Source: Vombatus ursinus
Lineage: Eukaryota; Chordata; Mammalia; Diprotodontia; Vombatidae
Assembly: GCF_900497805.2 (NCBI RefSeq)
Contig: NW_020954626.1
Span: 5,587,959-5,651,958, forward strand
Reading direction: 5' to 3'
DNA: 64,000 bases
Shown: piece after piece, positions 21,782-33,149 of the stretch
How positions within the stretch are numbered: position 1 is the first letter of the stretch
Layout: each line of letters begins with the position of its first letter
Notes under the pieces: model-generated
The model's input: the letters and a program-made list of their open reading frames with translations, nothing else
Databases searched by the model: none
Told to the model about the DNA's origin: nothing
Made by a program: the position numbers and the translations under genes

Positions 21782-21987
21782 ACTGATGGTCCAGTGGATA
21801 GAGTACTAGGCCTGGAGTCAGGAAGACCTGAGTTTAAATTTGGCCTCAGACATAAGTGTCTAGCTGTGTGATCCTGGGCAAGTAACATAACCTCTGTTTG
21901 CCTAGGTTTCCTCAAGTGTTTAATAAGGATAATAGTAATACTTCACAGGATTGTTGTGAGAATCAAATAAAATACTGTATGGTATTT
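21782..21987 (+). mobile_element. MIR/THER1-like SINE
   Basis: gtccagtggatagagtacta, ggcctggagtcaggaagacc, gtgatcctgggcaagtaaca, attgttgtgagaatcaaata; tail cut at the following L1. Confidence 0.88.
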
Positions 21988-21989
21988 GA

Positions 21990-22495
21990 TTATGATGGAA
22001 TATTATTGTATTGTAGGAAATGATGAGCAGGATGCTCTCATAGAAACCTGGAAAGACTTGTAGGAACTGATGCAAAGTGAAATGTACTATGTGCAAGGTA
22101 GCAGTGTTATTGTAGGATGATCAGCTATGGATGACTTAGCTATTTTCAGCAATACAACAATACAAGACAATTCTGAAGGACTTATGATAAAAAATGCTAT
22201 GCATCCCCAGATAAAGAACTGATAGTGACTGAATGCAGATTGAAGCATACTTTTTTGTTTTACTTTATTTTTCTTGAGGGTTTTTTTTGTCTATGTTTTC
22301 CAGGACATGTCTATTACGGAAGTGTTTTGTATGACTACACACGTATAACCTATATCAAATTGCTTGCTTTCTCAATGTGGGGTGCGGGTGAGGCAAGGGA
22401 GGAAGGGAGAGAATTTGGAACTCAAAGTTTTAAAAATGAATGTTAAAAATTGTTTTTACATGCTGCTGGGAGAAAATAAAATACTAAAAAAAAAG
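21990..22495 (+). mobile_element. 5'-truncated L1 3' end
   Basis: atgatggaatattattgtat (ORF2 C-terminus), acctggaaagacttgtagga, then 3' UTR caggacatgtctattacgga and gaatttggaactcaaagttt with an A-rich end. This 3' UTR is the reference showing that the HAL1-like element at 1257-4220 shares the L1 3' terminus. Confidence 0.85.
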
Positions 22496-22584
22496 GAAAA
22501 TAAAAAGATGACATAGCTTTATCAGTGGAAATGATACCCAGAGGGCTATGGGACCTTTATGGGACTTGCAACTCAAAGCTTTTA

Positions 22585-22722
22585 TACATGTTCTCTGTCC
22601 CTCCTATTAAAAGTGAGCTCCTTGCAACTAGGGACTGTCTCTGCTTTTTCTCTGTAAATCTATCACTTAACATAGTGCTCTGTACACAGTAAGCACTTAA
22701 TCCTTGTTTTTTCATTCATTCA
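22585..22722 (+). mobile_element. L2 LINE 3' end
   Basis: aaaagtgagctccttgcaac, tagggactgtctctgctttt, agtaagcacttaatccttg, ending in (CATT)n. Confidence 0.8.
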
Positions 22723-22739
22723 TTCATTTTTTTTTGCTT

Positions 22740-22881
22740 ATTTGGAGTTACTTTCCTAGTGATGTGGAGCAGTCTTTCATTAACTTGTTAAAAATGTCTT
22801 TTTCTTATTTTGAGAACTCTTGGTTCATATCCTTTGGCTATTTATCAACTGAGGAGTGGTTTTAGGTTGTAATATAGGATA
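22740..22881 (-). mobile_element. L1 ORF2 fragment, antisense (left piece)
   Basis: gttcatatcctttggctatt and atcaactgaggagtggtttt match the antisense of the ORF2 region just before the C-terminal domain. Continues after the MITE. Confidence 0.7.
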
Positions 22882-22972
22882 TGCCAAAAGTCTTAATGCA
22901 GTTTTAAGCAATTAAAACTTTAAAAGCTTTTAAGCAATTAAAGCTTAAAATTGCACTAAGATTTTGTGACTG
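22882..22972. mobile_element. Palindromic MITE (Tc1/mariner-like) nested in L1
   Basis: 91 bp forming an imperfect hairpin: ccaaaagtcttaatgcagtt at the left and aattgcactaagattttgtg at the right are inverted copies. TA flanks on both sides (22880-22881 and 22973-22974), the mariner target duplication. Confidence 0.7.
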
Positions 22973-23810
22973 TATTTATGTTAGTTGTCTACATATTTTG
23001 GACATAAAACCCTTTGCAAAAATATTTGTTGATTTTTTTCCTAATCAGTAACTATTTTTATAATCTTAGTTGCACCAATTTTGTTAATACAAAAACCTTT
23101 TTAACTTCAAGTAATCAAAATCATCACTGTTATCTTTTGTGATTACCTACACAGGATATTTGGTTAAGAATTCTATCCTTAATTATAACTGTGAAAGGTA
23201 CCTGATTGGTATTCTTTATCACTTTTTTTTTATGATGTGACTTTTCATTCCTCTGGCTTACACATTTTAAGCTTATTGCGGTGTACACAGTATATATCAC
23301 GTAAGAGGTCGATTTAAAGCTAGTTCCTGCCAAACTGCTTTTCAATTTTCCCACAGTTTTTGTCAAAGTGGAAATTATTCCCCTAATAATTTATGATCTG
23401 TTGTTTATTGAATGTTTAAATATCCCTCATGCAGCAGACTAAGTTTTGTTGGGTAGATAATTCTGTTTTTGTGGCTCTTGCTTTTTAATTATGTAATATT
23501 CCTATTTTCATGATATCTGTCTCTTTCTTGAGGAATGATCATGATTTACATTCTTGCAACACTATTTTTTTTGTCTTTAAGAAGTCATTTTTTCCTTATT
23601 ATAATGTTGAAATTTATAATCTACTGAGGGAATTTGAAACTTTAGACCTTGTTGAGACCCTGCAGAATCATTCTGTTTCCATTTTCAATTGTTTTTTTTC
23701 TTTTGTTGTTGTTGTTAATCTGGTGACATTTTCTCTAATGATTTCCTGGAATATACTATTCAGATTCTTGTGGTTTTTAACGTCAGAATATCATTAACCA
23801 AGGAGTGACT
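22973..23810 (-). mobile_element. L1 ORF2 and possible ORF1, antisense
   Basis: tttgcaaaaatatttgttga, cctgccaaactgcttttcaa and cccacagtttttgtcaaagt match the antisense of the ORF2 stretch that reads like 'LFDKxCWExW' in mammalian L1. From about 23430 the sequence resembles antisense ORF1 (gttttgttgggtagataatt). Confidence 0.6.
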
Positions 23811-23813
23811 ATG

Positions 23814-24060
23814 GGGGTAGGTAAGTGGACAGAGTACACCATGGAGGCAGCTGCATGGACAGAGTGCTAGGCCTGGAGGCAGGAAGATGGGAGTTCAAAT
23901 CCAGCTTCAGACACTCACTAGCTGTGTGACCCTGGGAAATTCATTAAACCTCTGTTTGCCTAATCCATTGGAGAAGGAAATGGAAAACCACTCAAGTATA
24001 TTTACCAATATGGGGTCATGAAACATCAGACCCAAATGAAAAATGACTCAGTAGCAACAA
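23814..24060 (+). mobile_element. RTE-tailed SINE with duplicated head
   Basis: Two head copies in series, ggtaggtaagtggacagagt (23817-23836) and ggcagctgcatggacagagt (23846-23865), then the normal body (gtgtgaccctgggaaattca) and tail (tcatgaaacatcagacccaa). Confidence 0.8.
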
Positions 24061-24600
24061 GTGACCATATCTTAACCTGTCTTCCAGGTCTATCACTAGA
24101 ATCTTTATGTTTTCAAATTCTTTTGAGAATTCAGTGTTTTCTGAGCTTGTCTTTCAAGTTTGCTAGAATTATCTACAGTTCTGTTTGATGCCATAGCAAA
24201 ATATTTCTTAGAGATCAAAATACTTCTTTCCTCCAGATATTTTCTAGACATCTTTTTGTCCTAGCTTCAGTTCCTCCTATTATTAAATATATATATTTAC
24301 ACACACATTTTATATGTGTATATATATATATATACACATAAAAAATGTGTGTGTTATAAACACTACTTTTACTTGGTCTTGTGCATTTTCTTACTAGTGT
24401 TATTTCTCACTCAATCCTAAAATGTTACCTTTATCCTGTTGAAAATGTTTCTTGTGGTGTCCTGTATTGTTTCTTTTCTGATTTATATTTCTCTTGTTCT
24501 CAGTTTCAGTTCTTCTGTGGGATTTTAAAGAATTTTTATTGACATCTTTTTTATATACCTTCATTTCCAAATATTTCTCTCCATGATTCTGCAAGCCATT
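24061..24600 (-). mobile_element. Probable L1 ORF1 region, antisense
   Basis: Resembles antisense ORF1 coiled-coil coding sequence (ttcttttgagaattcagtgt; gtttcagttcttctgtggga). Weak, but continuous in orientation with the L1 at 22973-23810 across the SINE. Confidence 0.4.
24299..24354. repeat. 56-bp near-perfect palindromic microsatellite
   Basis: Left arm starts acacacacattttatatgtg, and the right arm reverse complement reads acacacacattttttatgtg. The 28-bp arms differ at about one position around a TA core. Confidence 0.9.
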
Positions 24601-24779
24601 CCATATTTAAAAAAAGACAAGAAAAAGACAGCTCAGCAAGATTAAACAATACGTCACATGAGTAGTACAGTATTTGTAACCTTCCAAGTATATAATCCCT
24701 TAGTTTTGCAAAGGGAGAGGCACATTTTCTCTCTTTCTCTTCCTTTTTGTTTTTTATATTTTTCTGTTCTTATTGTGTA

Positions 24780-24910
24780 TATTGTTTTTCTGCTTCTGTG
24801 AATTTCATTCCTCATGAGTTCATAGAAGTCTTCCTATTCTTCTCTGAATTCTTCATACGTATCATGTCTTTTGGTGCCGAACTATTCTATCACATTAATG
24901 TACGATAGTT
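24780..24910 (-). mobile_element. L1 3' end (ORF2 C-terminus), antisense, left piece
   Basis: gagttcatagaagtcttcct, ttcatacgtatcatgtcttt, gaactattctatcacattaa match the antisense ORF2 C-terminus. Split by a SINE. Confidence 0.65.
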
Positions 24911-25150
24911 TGTTTTGTCGTTCAGTAGTGTCCAACTCTTTGTCACCCTGTGATCCATACTGCCCATGAGGTTTTTTTGCTAATGATACTGGAGTGATTT
25001 ATCATTTCCTTCTCCAGTGGATTAAAGCAAACAGAAGTTAAGTGAATTGCTGAAGGTTGCATGACTAGCAAGTGTCTGAGGACAGATTTGAACTCATGTA
25101 GTCCTGACTCCATGCCCAGTGCTCTATCCACTGAGTCACCTAGCTGCCTC
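24911..25150 (-). mobile_element. RTE-tailed SINE nested in L1
   Basis: + strand: gttttgtcgttcagtagtgt, ccaactctttgtcaccctgt, ggttgcatgactagcaagtg, ctgagtcacctagctgcctc. The flanks (atagttt / atagttc) look like a short TSD. Confidence 0.88.
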
Positions 25151-25215
25151 CTATAGTTCATTTTACCATTCCCTAATTCATGGGAATCTACTTTGTTTCA
25201 CTTCTATGGTATTTA
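25151..25215 (-). mobile_element. L1 ORF2 C-terminus continuation
   Basis: accattccctaattcatggg aatctactttgtttc continues the antisense L1 of 24780-24910. Confidence 0.6.
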
Positions 25216-25489
25216 AAAATATATCTCATCATCCTTTATTTGACTTGGTTTTTAGTTGTTTTTAATTCATTTTTTTTTGTTTTTAAGTCATTTTCCTTTG
25301 GTATTTTTGTCTTTGTTTTTGTTTGTTTGTTTATTTTGCAGTATATGAATAATCTGACTCCCTTCAGAAATTGCACCTTGTCATTTTGACTGGAAAAGCC
25401 CTTTCACACGATTTTAGATATCACAGGTACATGGATGACCTTTAAAAAAAATAGACCAGTATCTCTGTTCATAAAATTTCTGACATTTT

Positions 25490-26065
25490 AAAATAATCTT
25501 TCTCTTCTCCCTCCCCACCTCAAATTCTCTAAAATAGATTTCCTTTTATTCTGTCTCTGTCAGATTTACCTTTTTTATTGTCATTGGAAGTCTCTAAATC
25601 TAATTTGTAGATATTTTAAATTCTTCTTTTGACTTTGCCCTATCTGCATTACTAAATCTGTTGATTCTGTTATCTTAGTTCACTTTGGTTTAACAATTAA
25701 ATTCAACTTGTGTTTATTGAAGGCCTTCTCTCTGCCCAGTCAATGCTAATTCTCTTTGACCTTCTTTATTATTTCCATATCCATTGCTCTGCACAAAGCA
25801 CTTCTCATTTATGCATTACTAAAGCAGCCTCTAGTTTTGTCTCTTGCCTCTTCTTTCTCTTCATTATAATGTCTCCCAAAGACATTAGAAAAATATTTCA
25901 TCAAAAGCATCTTTGTCATATCCCATGCTCAGAATGTGTGTTGGCTTCCTATCTGATCATATCCAGATTTACCTTCCTGAATTTTAAAAACCCATTAACA
26001 CTCCCATCATCAGCCTCATTTTTCATTATTCCCTTCTAAATACACTTTGTTCATACCAAATTGAG
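25490..26065 (+). mobile_element. L2 LINE fragment
   Basis: Diverged sense L2: gcactactaaagcagcct-like block at 25815, tcatatcccatgctcagaat, tggcttcctatctgatcata, cattattcccttctaaatac. Confidence 0.6.
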
Positions 26066-26149
26066 TTCCTACCAGGAGTTATGCTTGAACCAAAACAAAC
26101 AAACAAAAAAAAAGACACGACTTCTTAAAGCGTTTGTCCATTTAAATCT

Positions 26150-26335
26150 AGTCATGTTAACTATAGCATACTAGTCTTTATATCTAATAAAAAATTATTG
26201 AGCAGTCATAATGTGCTAGGCTTTATACAGGACACAAACATTCCTCCTATCCCAAGGCAAGTGCCAAGTATTTAGTAAAACTTTCCCAAGCATCTGGCAC
26301 TGAGTGCTTTACATAAATTAAATGAAATTATATCC
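26150..26335 (-). mobile_element. Possible MIR/L2 remnant
   Basis: attattgagcagtcataatg tgctaggctttata and gagtgctttacataaatt resemble antisense MIR/L2 3' sequence; very diverged. Confidence 0.35.
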
Positions 26336-26339
26336 TTAA

Positions 26340-27040
26340 GAAAGCGTCTTTCAGCACATTTATTTCCCTTTTAGGCCTTTTGGTTTTATTGAAGACTAGC
26401 ACTCCTCACCATATTCAATCACTACAATGCTTGATTGCAATTTATGCAGGACCCTCATAATTCCCCTATAAATCAGCTTAAGTACTCTTTTAAGTGAAAA
26501 CAAGTTCCATTGAATTCTGGAGCAGGTTTTTTTAAAATACCATTTGAATTATCCTGAGCTTAATCCTTCTATGATAAACTAGCCTTGGCTGCTCACCATT
26601 CCTGAAGGAGATTAGCATATTAAATGGTTTTATTTGATGAGGAAAGGGATACTGGTTAATGGAAAAGAAATCATGAATCTTGATTCTAAAGAATTCTTTA
26701 ATGATTCTTGATCCTAAAGAAACGATTAATAGATTCTATGAGCCACAACAAATCTTCGGGTGTAGGCAGTAAAGTATGCATAGGTGTGACCCAGAGTGTG
26801 TGGCAGTGGCAAAAGTAATGAAACCACAGAGAGCAAGATACTTGCAGTATATGGGCTTGTCTAGACTAACCAATAAATTGTACTAGAGGTAGTTGTGAGG
26901 CTTGTAAGCAAAAGTAATAAAAGGATGGGAACCTTATGATGACAGTAAAATAGAGACAACACACACGGTATCTAGAAGGAGTCTGCTCTCTATGTAGTTG
27001 GACATTTGTAATCTGGGAAATGATAACAAAGGAAAACTGC
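26340..27040. other. No feature recognised
   Basis: About 700 bp. Contains a local near-repeat, attcttgatcctaaaga beside atcttgattctaaagaattc (26675-26722), but no gene. Confidence 0.45.
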
Positions 27041-27160
27041 AAGCAAGGGGTGTCCTCTCCCCTCTCTCTTCTCCTCTCTCCCATTCACTCTCTCCCCTTA
27101 CCCCTCTCTCTCCTATCTCTTCCTTTCTCCTCCTCCCCTTCCCTCCCTTCTTTGGAAATT
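27041..27160 (+). repeat. Pyrimidine-rich (CTCTCC)n tract
   Basis: About 120 bp of almost pure C/T. The overlapping 76-codon frame is a low-complexity Ser/Leu/Pro product and is not taken as a gene. Confidence 0.85.
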
Positions 27161-27422
27161 ACTTCACCATAAACAATGTCATGAATGCCAGAAGTCTGAA
27201 AGGCTGTGTCCTCCCATTAAGTTTATAACTCTCAGTATCACAACAATATTCTAGGTGGGGAAAATACAACATTCTACTAATAGACAATGATATCCAAGTT
27301 GTATACCTGGGCAGCAGCAACAAGTCTTATCCTAAATAAAAATTATTGAAAGAACTGTGCCTCGCAGGGTCCTAAAGTCCTTGTTGAGTAGATTGTGCCT
27401 TTATCAGTAGTCATACTCTGAA

Positions 27423-27470
27423 GATGGATGATGATGATGATGATGGATGATGATGATGATGATGATAGAC
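27423..27470 (+). repeat. (GAT)n microsatellite
   Basis: gatgatgat units, with gatgga interruptions. Confidence 0.9.
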
Positions 27471-27547
27471 TCAAAAGTAAGCAAGAAAGGAATGAATCCC
27501 AGAAAGAAAATGGAATGAGATCATTAGCTTATACTTATAATCAGTCA

Positions 27548-27568
27548 TGCACACACACACACACACAA
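27548..27568 (+). repeat. (CA)n microsatellite
   Basis: Short ca run. Confidence 0.85.
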
Positions 27569-28339
27569 GCTTTATCTATCTGGTATAGTTGGGAACTAAG
27601 ATTTTCCAAATAAGTAACTTTTCCAAATAATTGGAACTTGCCTTTTTAAACATGAAAACTATTTTTAAAACTTCAGCTATTTTCTATAGAAATATTTAGA
27701 AAGTCCATTAGAAATTAATTTGTCTTTTAAACCAGAGGATGCTAACATTTTAACCTCTTCTTAATGATTCAGGGTCATGATTATGAACATCATATATTAT
27801 ACAATGTTGTAACCCAGGAAAGAGTTCTGAAACTATTGAAGTACATATGTTTTTTGTCCTTACATTAAGTGGTTCCAGATTGCTAGTTAAATTTGTATGT
27901 GTGTGTGTTTTATCTTACAATTTTGTTTTTTTCCCCAATAACATTGTTTGCTATTATTTTTGCTACTATCCACTCATTATGCATACTCTAATCATCATTC
28001 CTACTCACCCATTTAATTTTTCTTCATTGGGAGACCAGAAAACCAAGCTTGTTAGAATTGTAACAAAAATAAGACTAAAGATAGGCTTCCTTTGAATACA
28101 AAAAGCACTCTCCCGTGAGTAAAATGAATAGACTTTGTGATATCTACTTTGATTCTTATTTCTTGGCCTTGTTTTGAATGGTTGAAGTTTCTAAAAAAAA
28201 AAAAGAATTTTTGCTTAGTCAATAACCAAGTCTACAGTTAGATTCTTTTTGATTTCCTCAATGCCTTTCAGAGATGATGAAACTCCAAGGCATAATAGTC
28301 CCTTCTCCCTCTTTCTTGATGTATGTACTTTATCTAGAA
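27569..28339. other. No feature recognised
   Basis: About 770 bp AT-rich; an 82-codon frame at 27847-28095 has no known motif and no splice context. Confidence 0.45.
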
Positions 28340-28450
28340 GTTCTGAATCTCAGAATGTAAGCTCCTTGTAAGTTGGAATCATTGTATTCTTTGTCTTTGT
28401 ATTCCCAGACCCTAGACAGGACCTATTATATTAATAAATGTTTGTTTGGG
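28340..28450 (+). mobile_element. L2 LINE 3' end
   Basis: aatgtaagctccttgtaagt, gtctttgtattcccagaccc, aataaatgtttgtttg. Confidence 0.8.
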
Positions 28451-28796
28451 TGAGCTATATCTATGTCGTCTGTCCCACAGTAACCTTTGTATTCAAGCAA
28501 TCTGTACTTTGTACCCCAGTCCTAATGTTCTGGTCATTTTTAATGATATCTTAAAGTGTGATATTTGAGTTTTATTTTATCATGCTTTTTTGGGATGCCA
28601 GTAATTCCTTTTTTTTTTAAGTAAAGAGAAATATTTATTGGGAATTATAAGTAGATGGACTTTTGGGGTTGGTGAGAACAATTCTAGTACATCATAAATT
28701 TAGAAAGTCATGATCACATGAATGTATGGTTTTATGGGAGACTACCAATAAATTTCATTCTTGAAAACTAGAGTTGTCTTTATTGCCTCTAGCATT

Positions 28797-28985
28797 TGGA
28801 GGCAATGAGATACAGAAAAGAATGTGGAGTTTAGAGTTATTGGACCTGGGTTCAAATTCTCATTCTGCTACCTATTTACCTTAGCCAAGTCACTTCCCCT
28901 CTCTGGGCCTCAGTTTCCTTATCTTGAAAAATGAAATTGTTGGAATAGGTAGTCTCTAATTTCCTTGCCATATTTAGATGCTATT
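28797..28985 (+). mobile_element. MIR SINE
   Basis: gacctgggttcaaattctca, agccaagtcacttcccctct, ctgggcctcagtttccttat, gtagtctctaatttccttgc. A good MIR match. Confidence 0.85.
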
Positions 28986-29499
28986 TACTCAATATCTGCA
29001 CAAACTTGATATCTCAGTTTAAAGATACCAAAATAATATCTGGGTTTTATCTCCAAGCATAGCTGAGGAAATGAACAAAGGCATTATTGAATAGTATTTT
29101 TTCTCATTAGTGAATAGATATAGTTTGTTTATGCTTATGAACAGCCCTTGGGCCATTAGGCACCAAGCATGCAATCCCCTCAATGGAAGTCTGATTGAAT
29201 TCTCTTGATAACAGAAAGCTTTCCTCAGAAGGCTACTGAATTTGCTACTTGCGTTATTGAGAAGGACTTGATATTTCTGTTATACAGCTTCCAGAACAGT
29301 TAGCTTCCATGTAGGTTCCTGACCAATAGACACAAGCAGTTATCATACAGTAGCAATTTATAGAGGATCTGGTAGTGGTCTACAGTGTATTTATGCATGG
29401 CTAAAAACTTTTATGTTAGTTTCAAACTGGACATCAGTAATTCAACTACTTATGTACTACTTTCCATGTTAGTAATTTGTATTTTGTTTCCGTTCTTTG
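28986..29499. other. No feature recognised
   Basis: About 510 bp without repeat or exon. Confidence 0.45.
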
Positions 29500-29572
29500 A
29501 GAAGCAATATGGTATGGTCAAGTATCTTCATTAGAGTTAGATTGAACCCAGGTCTGGGTTCAAATTCTATTA
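29500..29572 (+). mobile_element. MIR remnant, cut by L1
   Basis: agcaatatggtatggtcaag and gtctgggttcaaattctatt; MIR stops where an antisense L1 3' end begins. Confidence 0.55.
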
Positions 29573-30092
29573 CTTATTTTGTAAAGCTTTATTAACATAT
29601 TTTATTTTTAAATTACAAACATTTTCATGTTACCCTTACTATATGAAAGGTCTCTTGTAAAAAAGAAAAACAGTTAAACAAAACTAACATTACAGTGACC
29701 TTATCTAAAAGTGCAATGAAACATTTCATATCAACATTTCATAGCACCCTACCTTTCTATTTTAATTTTGTTTTAATGAACAGAAATCTATCTTTTCTCT
29801 ATTTTCCTTCTGCCCTAATTAAAAAAAGAGAAAAAATTCCTTGTAATAAATATGTATAATTAGGTTAAACAAATTCCCTCATTGGCTATACACAGACAGA
29901 GATGTGCACACATCTATGTACATGTAGGTTTATATACATGTACATATATTTATGTATATGAATACACACATGTATGTTTCTTTTAAATCAGCTACTTCCT
30001 AATTTCTTAAAGTATAATAACATTCCATCACATCATATATCACAACTTTCTTGTCCAGTCCTTAATTAATGAGCATTCCTTTTCTTTTCTTT

Positions 30093-30180
30093 CCTCCTCT
30101 TTCTTTCTTTCCTCCTTTCTTTCTTTCTTTCTTTCTTTTTCTTTCTTTCCTCCTTTCTTTCTTTTTTTCTTTCTTTCTTT
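30093..30180 (+). repeat. (CTTT)n microsatellite inside L1
   Basis: Cttt/cctt units. Confidence 0.9.
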
Positions 30181-30425
30181 CACCATTATAAAAGAGCTGC
30201 TATCAATAATTTTGTACACAAAGGACCTTTTCCTCTTCCTTTGATCTCTTTTGGGTTATAGGCCTAACAGTGGTTTAGCTGGGTCGAATGGCATGCACTG
30301 TTCAGTGACTTTTGTATATAATTCCAAACTACTTTATAGAATGGTTGTACCCATTCACAAGGCCACCAAGAAGGAATTCTTGTTTCTGCTTTCACACTGC
30401 TCCTCCTATATAAATAAAATGATAT

Positions 30426-30531
30426 TCATGTATGTATGTATGTATACATATATGTGTGTGTGTGTGTATGTGTGTGTGTGTGTGTATGTGTATGTATATA
30501 GAGAGAGAGAAAAAGAGAGAGAGAGAGAGAG
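30426..30531 (+). repeat. (TATG)n, (TG)n, (GA)n compound microsatellite
   Basis: Three successive simple motifs. The overlapping 107-codon frame is an artefact of this repeat and L1. Confidence 0.9.
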
Positions 30532-31080
30532 CATCTTTGGTCATCTTTGCCTATCTAGTGGGTATGGGGAATAGAATTTCAAAGTTACTTTAATTTGCAG
30601 TTCTCTAATTAGTAGTGACTTGGAGCATTCCTAGGTGTTTTCATTCAGGATGTGACTGTAGATTCTTTCATTTTCGCATTGTCCCCTTGCTCTGTCTGAG
30701 AAATAGCTAATTATTTCTTGAAATACAATATCTAGGTTCCCTTTTTTGGGGGGGGGCAGGGAAGAAGACATGGATTTCAGATAACTCTGTGATTCTTAAA
30801 TTAACTCTCCTTAATCTGTTTTGCTAGTCAGTTGCTTTTCGTATGAGATATCTTACATTTTTCTCTGTTTTCTCATTCTTGTGATTTTAAGAATTGCTAT
30901 TCCTTAGAGTCATTGATTTCTATTTCATTCATTCTGATTTTTAGGGAGTTCATTACTAAGGCAAGGTTTTCTAATTCTTTTGTTAAGCTGTTGATAGTTG
31001 TTTTTCAGTTATTCTCTTCTTCCATGTTTGTGTCTTGAGCATCCATGGCATCATAAAAGTCTTTTATTTTGTAATTTTTA

Positions 31081-31564
31081 ATTCATTTTTGTTACTTACA
31101 TCTCAGGAGTTGAGCTCTAATTCTCCCTTACTCTGAAGATGACAAATCAAGTTGAGGACCTTTCCTTTGCCTCCAGGGTCTTCCTTTAGTCCAGACTCTC
31201 TATGTTCTTTGGGTTAAGTTTGACCCATGACTTTTCCTTTATCATAGACACCAAAGTTATCTTCTTCTGTGATTGCTCTTAGTTCAAGCCCTTTTCTTTG
31301 GCTGAGGAGAGAGAGAAAAGAAGACTTTTCTTAAATCCAAGATAACTCTGGTGGAATATACCAAGGTGAGGCCTTTTCCTTGAGGGGAAAGAAAAGGAAG
31401 GATGGACTTTTTATTCACCTCACTACTACTTTTCTTCCACAGCCAGCTAAGGCCCACTATTCTCCTGCCATCCCCCCCCTTTTTTGTTTTTATCTTAGAA
31501 CCAAAGTATTTTCATTTCAGTTAGTCAGGGGAGTTCCCATGAGTCTTTTAATGCTAAAATTCTT
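31081..31564. other. Possible L1 5' UTR remnant, otherwise nothing recognised
   Basis: Follows antisense ORF1, so it may be the 5' UTR of the same L1, but I see no clear L1 5' end motif. Confidence 0.35.
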
Positions 31565-31680
31565 CACTTTCACTTATTATCTTTCTGACTTCGGATATGT
31601 TTTTTGACCTCCCTGAGACCCAGTTTCCTCAACTGTAAAAATGAAGAAGTTGGACTAGTCAAACATCAGATGTATTCTGG
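31565..31680 (+). mobile_element. MIR remnant
   Basis: ctgagacccagtttcctcaa ctgtaaaaatgaagaagttgg, preceded by tttctgacttcgg. Confidence 0.65.
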
Positions 31681-32162
31681 AAGCCAGTGCCTCATAATGA
31701 CCCTGCCCCAGGTTCCTTACAATAAATTTTGAACAGAAACCACTTCTACCTTTAGGACCATTAAAGATTTTATTTGAAAAATGTGGTGCCAGTGGCAAGG
31801 AGATCCAAAGGATAAGAGGTTAAAATTCTTTTTGGATAAAAAATGACCAAGGCTTGGAATAAATTGTGCCCAGAGGCTTTAGGGAGAGAACATAGATTTT
31901 TGAAGATGTTGTGATGGTACATATGAAAGATGTGTCTTGTGATGGTCACCGATGTCATGTCATAACTCCCTGGGATGGGGAATCTAGCAGTGGGAGGGAG
32001 AAAGTGAGAAGAATCTAGTAGCTCATTATTTACTCAGTTAAATTTGAGTTAATACAGAGACATCTATTTTCTTATACCACATAAAGAATTCTATATAAGA
32101 ATGGTCCCAAAAATAAAGTAAAGGAAGATTAAGCAGGCTTCTCTATCATTTTCGCTTGTGGG
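31681..32162. other. No feature recognised
   Basis: About 480 bp unique sequence. Confidence 0.45.
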
Positions 32163-32350
32163 AAAAATGAAGTATGGTATAGTAGATGGTCAACTTTGAA
32201 GCCAGGGGATCTGGATTTAGTCCTGCCTATTACACATATTGGCCCACTGCTCTAGACAATTCCCTAAAACTGGAAATTGTAAAGAAGATGCCAATCTGCA
32301 TTGATAGAGGGAGTTTTCTTATATGCTAATTCTCTAAACCAATGAAATCA
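32163..32350 (+). mobile_element. MIR-related CORE-SINE, variant tail
   Basis: gtatggtatagtagatggtc, gccaggggatctggatttag, then a tail distinct from MIR: aattgtaaagaagatgccaa tctgcattgatagaggga and ccaatgaaatcaca. The same tail type recurs at 34590 and, antisense, 33670. Confidence 0.65.
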
Positions 32351-33149
32351 CAAAGTCAGTCTCTAGTCCCTCTCTCTATCCCTTATTTTTTGTTGGTGCC
32401 AATATCAGAAACCCACCTCTTTACAGGTAAGCATGGAATTTGCAATTGACAAATGACTTGCTGCCTAAGATCAAAGAACTCTTTAGGGTCATTCAAAACC
32501 AACTGCAACATTAACACTGATTGGAAGGGAGGCTGAAATTATTTCTAATATGAGCTTAGCAGAATTAAACAAGCATTTGCTTAAAAGTGAGCCATGTCTG
32601 TAACCTCACTCCTAAGTTTTCTTTGCAAAGTTTAAATGCTTATGTAGTCTTACAAGTATCTTTGACTGGATTCATGTTGGGTGTTATTTTTGCATAGCTC
32701 AACTGAAAAAAACTTCACATACATATTGCTGTTAGCCCTTTATCAAAGTGTGTTGACACAGCAGTTGATCACAAGTGGTTCTAAATTAGAAGAATTACTA
32801 GGGGCTCATACTTATTACAAAGGACATACTTAGCTTGAACTGATAGGTTTCTGCATTTTGTAGATAGGCCGTACTTTACAAGTGGTAATTGAACCCAGGA
32901 GAGGGGGCAATAGACTGCATTGCCCTTTGGTGTTCACTTTTTGATTATGTGGGTGACTTAGATATTACTCCTGGCACAATATTGGAAGTGCATTAAATTT
33001 GGTTAGACTGTGAAACCTGTATACCTATAGGAAATAGAAGGATAGTATTTTAGCTCAGTAGAACAGATTATTTGCTTAAGTTTTGGAAACAAACTATTAT
33101 CCTGGTGACGATAATGATTTTTGTCCTAGTTGTTCCAGATTTGATATTT
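32351..33149. other. No feature recognised
   Basis: About 800 bp; contains a short hairpin gggcaat/attgccc near 32905-32925, too short to interpret. Confidence 0.45.

Larger units (their letters stand above)
29575..31080 (-). mobile_element. Internally deleted L1, antisense (ORF1 part joined to ORF2 C-terminus)
   Basis: The + strand starts with the antisense L1 3' UTR (aatgaaacatttcatatcaa). ORF2 C-terminal blocks follow at about 30000-30400 (aacattccatcacatcatat, gtttagctgggtcgaatggc, gaatggttgtacccattcac). After about 30670 it passes into antisense ORF1: tttcttgaaatacaatatct, taatctgttttgctagtcag, then coiled-coil sequence to about 31080. Endonuclease and RT are absent between them. Contains (CTTT)n and TG/GA microsatellites. 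Confidence 0.65.

Noticed and set aside
30251-30574. 107-codon + frame with Tyr-Val-Cys repeats
   Set aside because: It is antisense L1 plus a TG/GA microsatellite.
32905-32925. Short hairpin gggcaat/attgccc
   Set aside because: A 7-bp stem is expected by chance in 64 kb; no terminator or small-RNA context.
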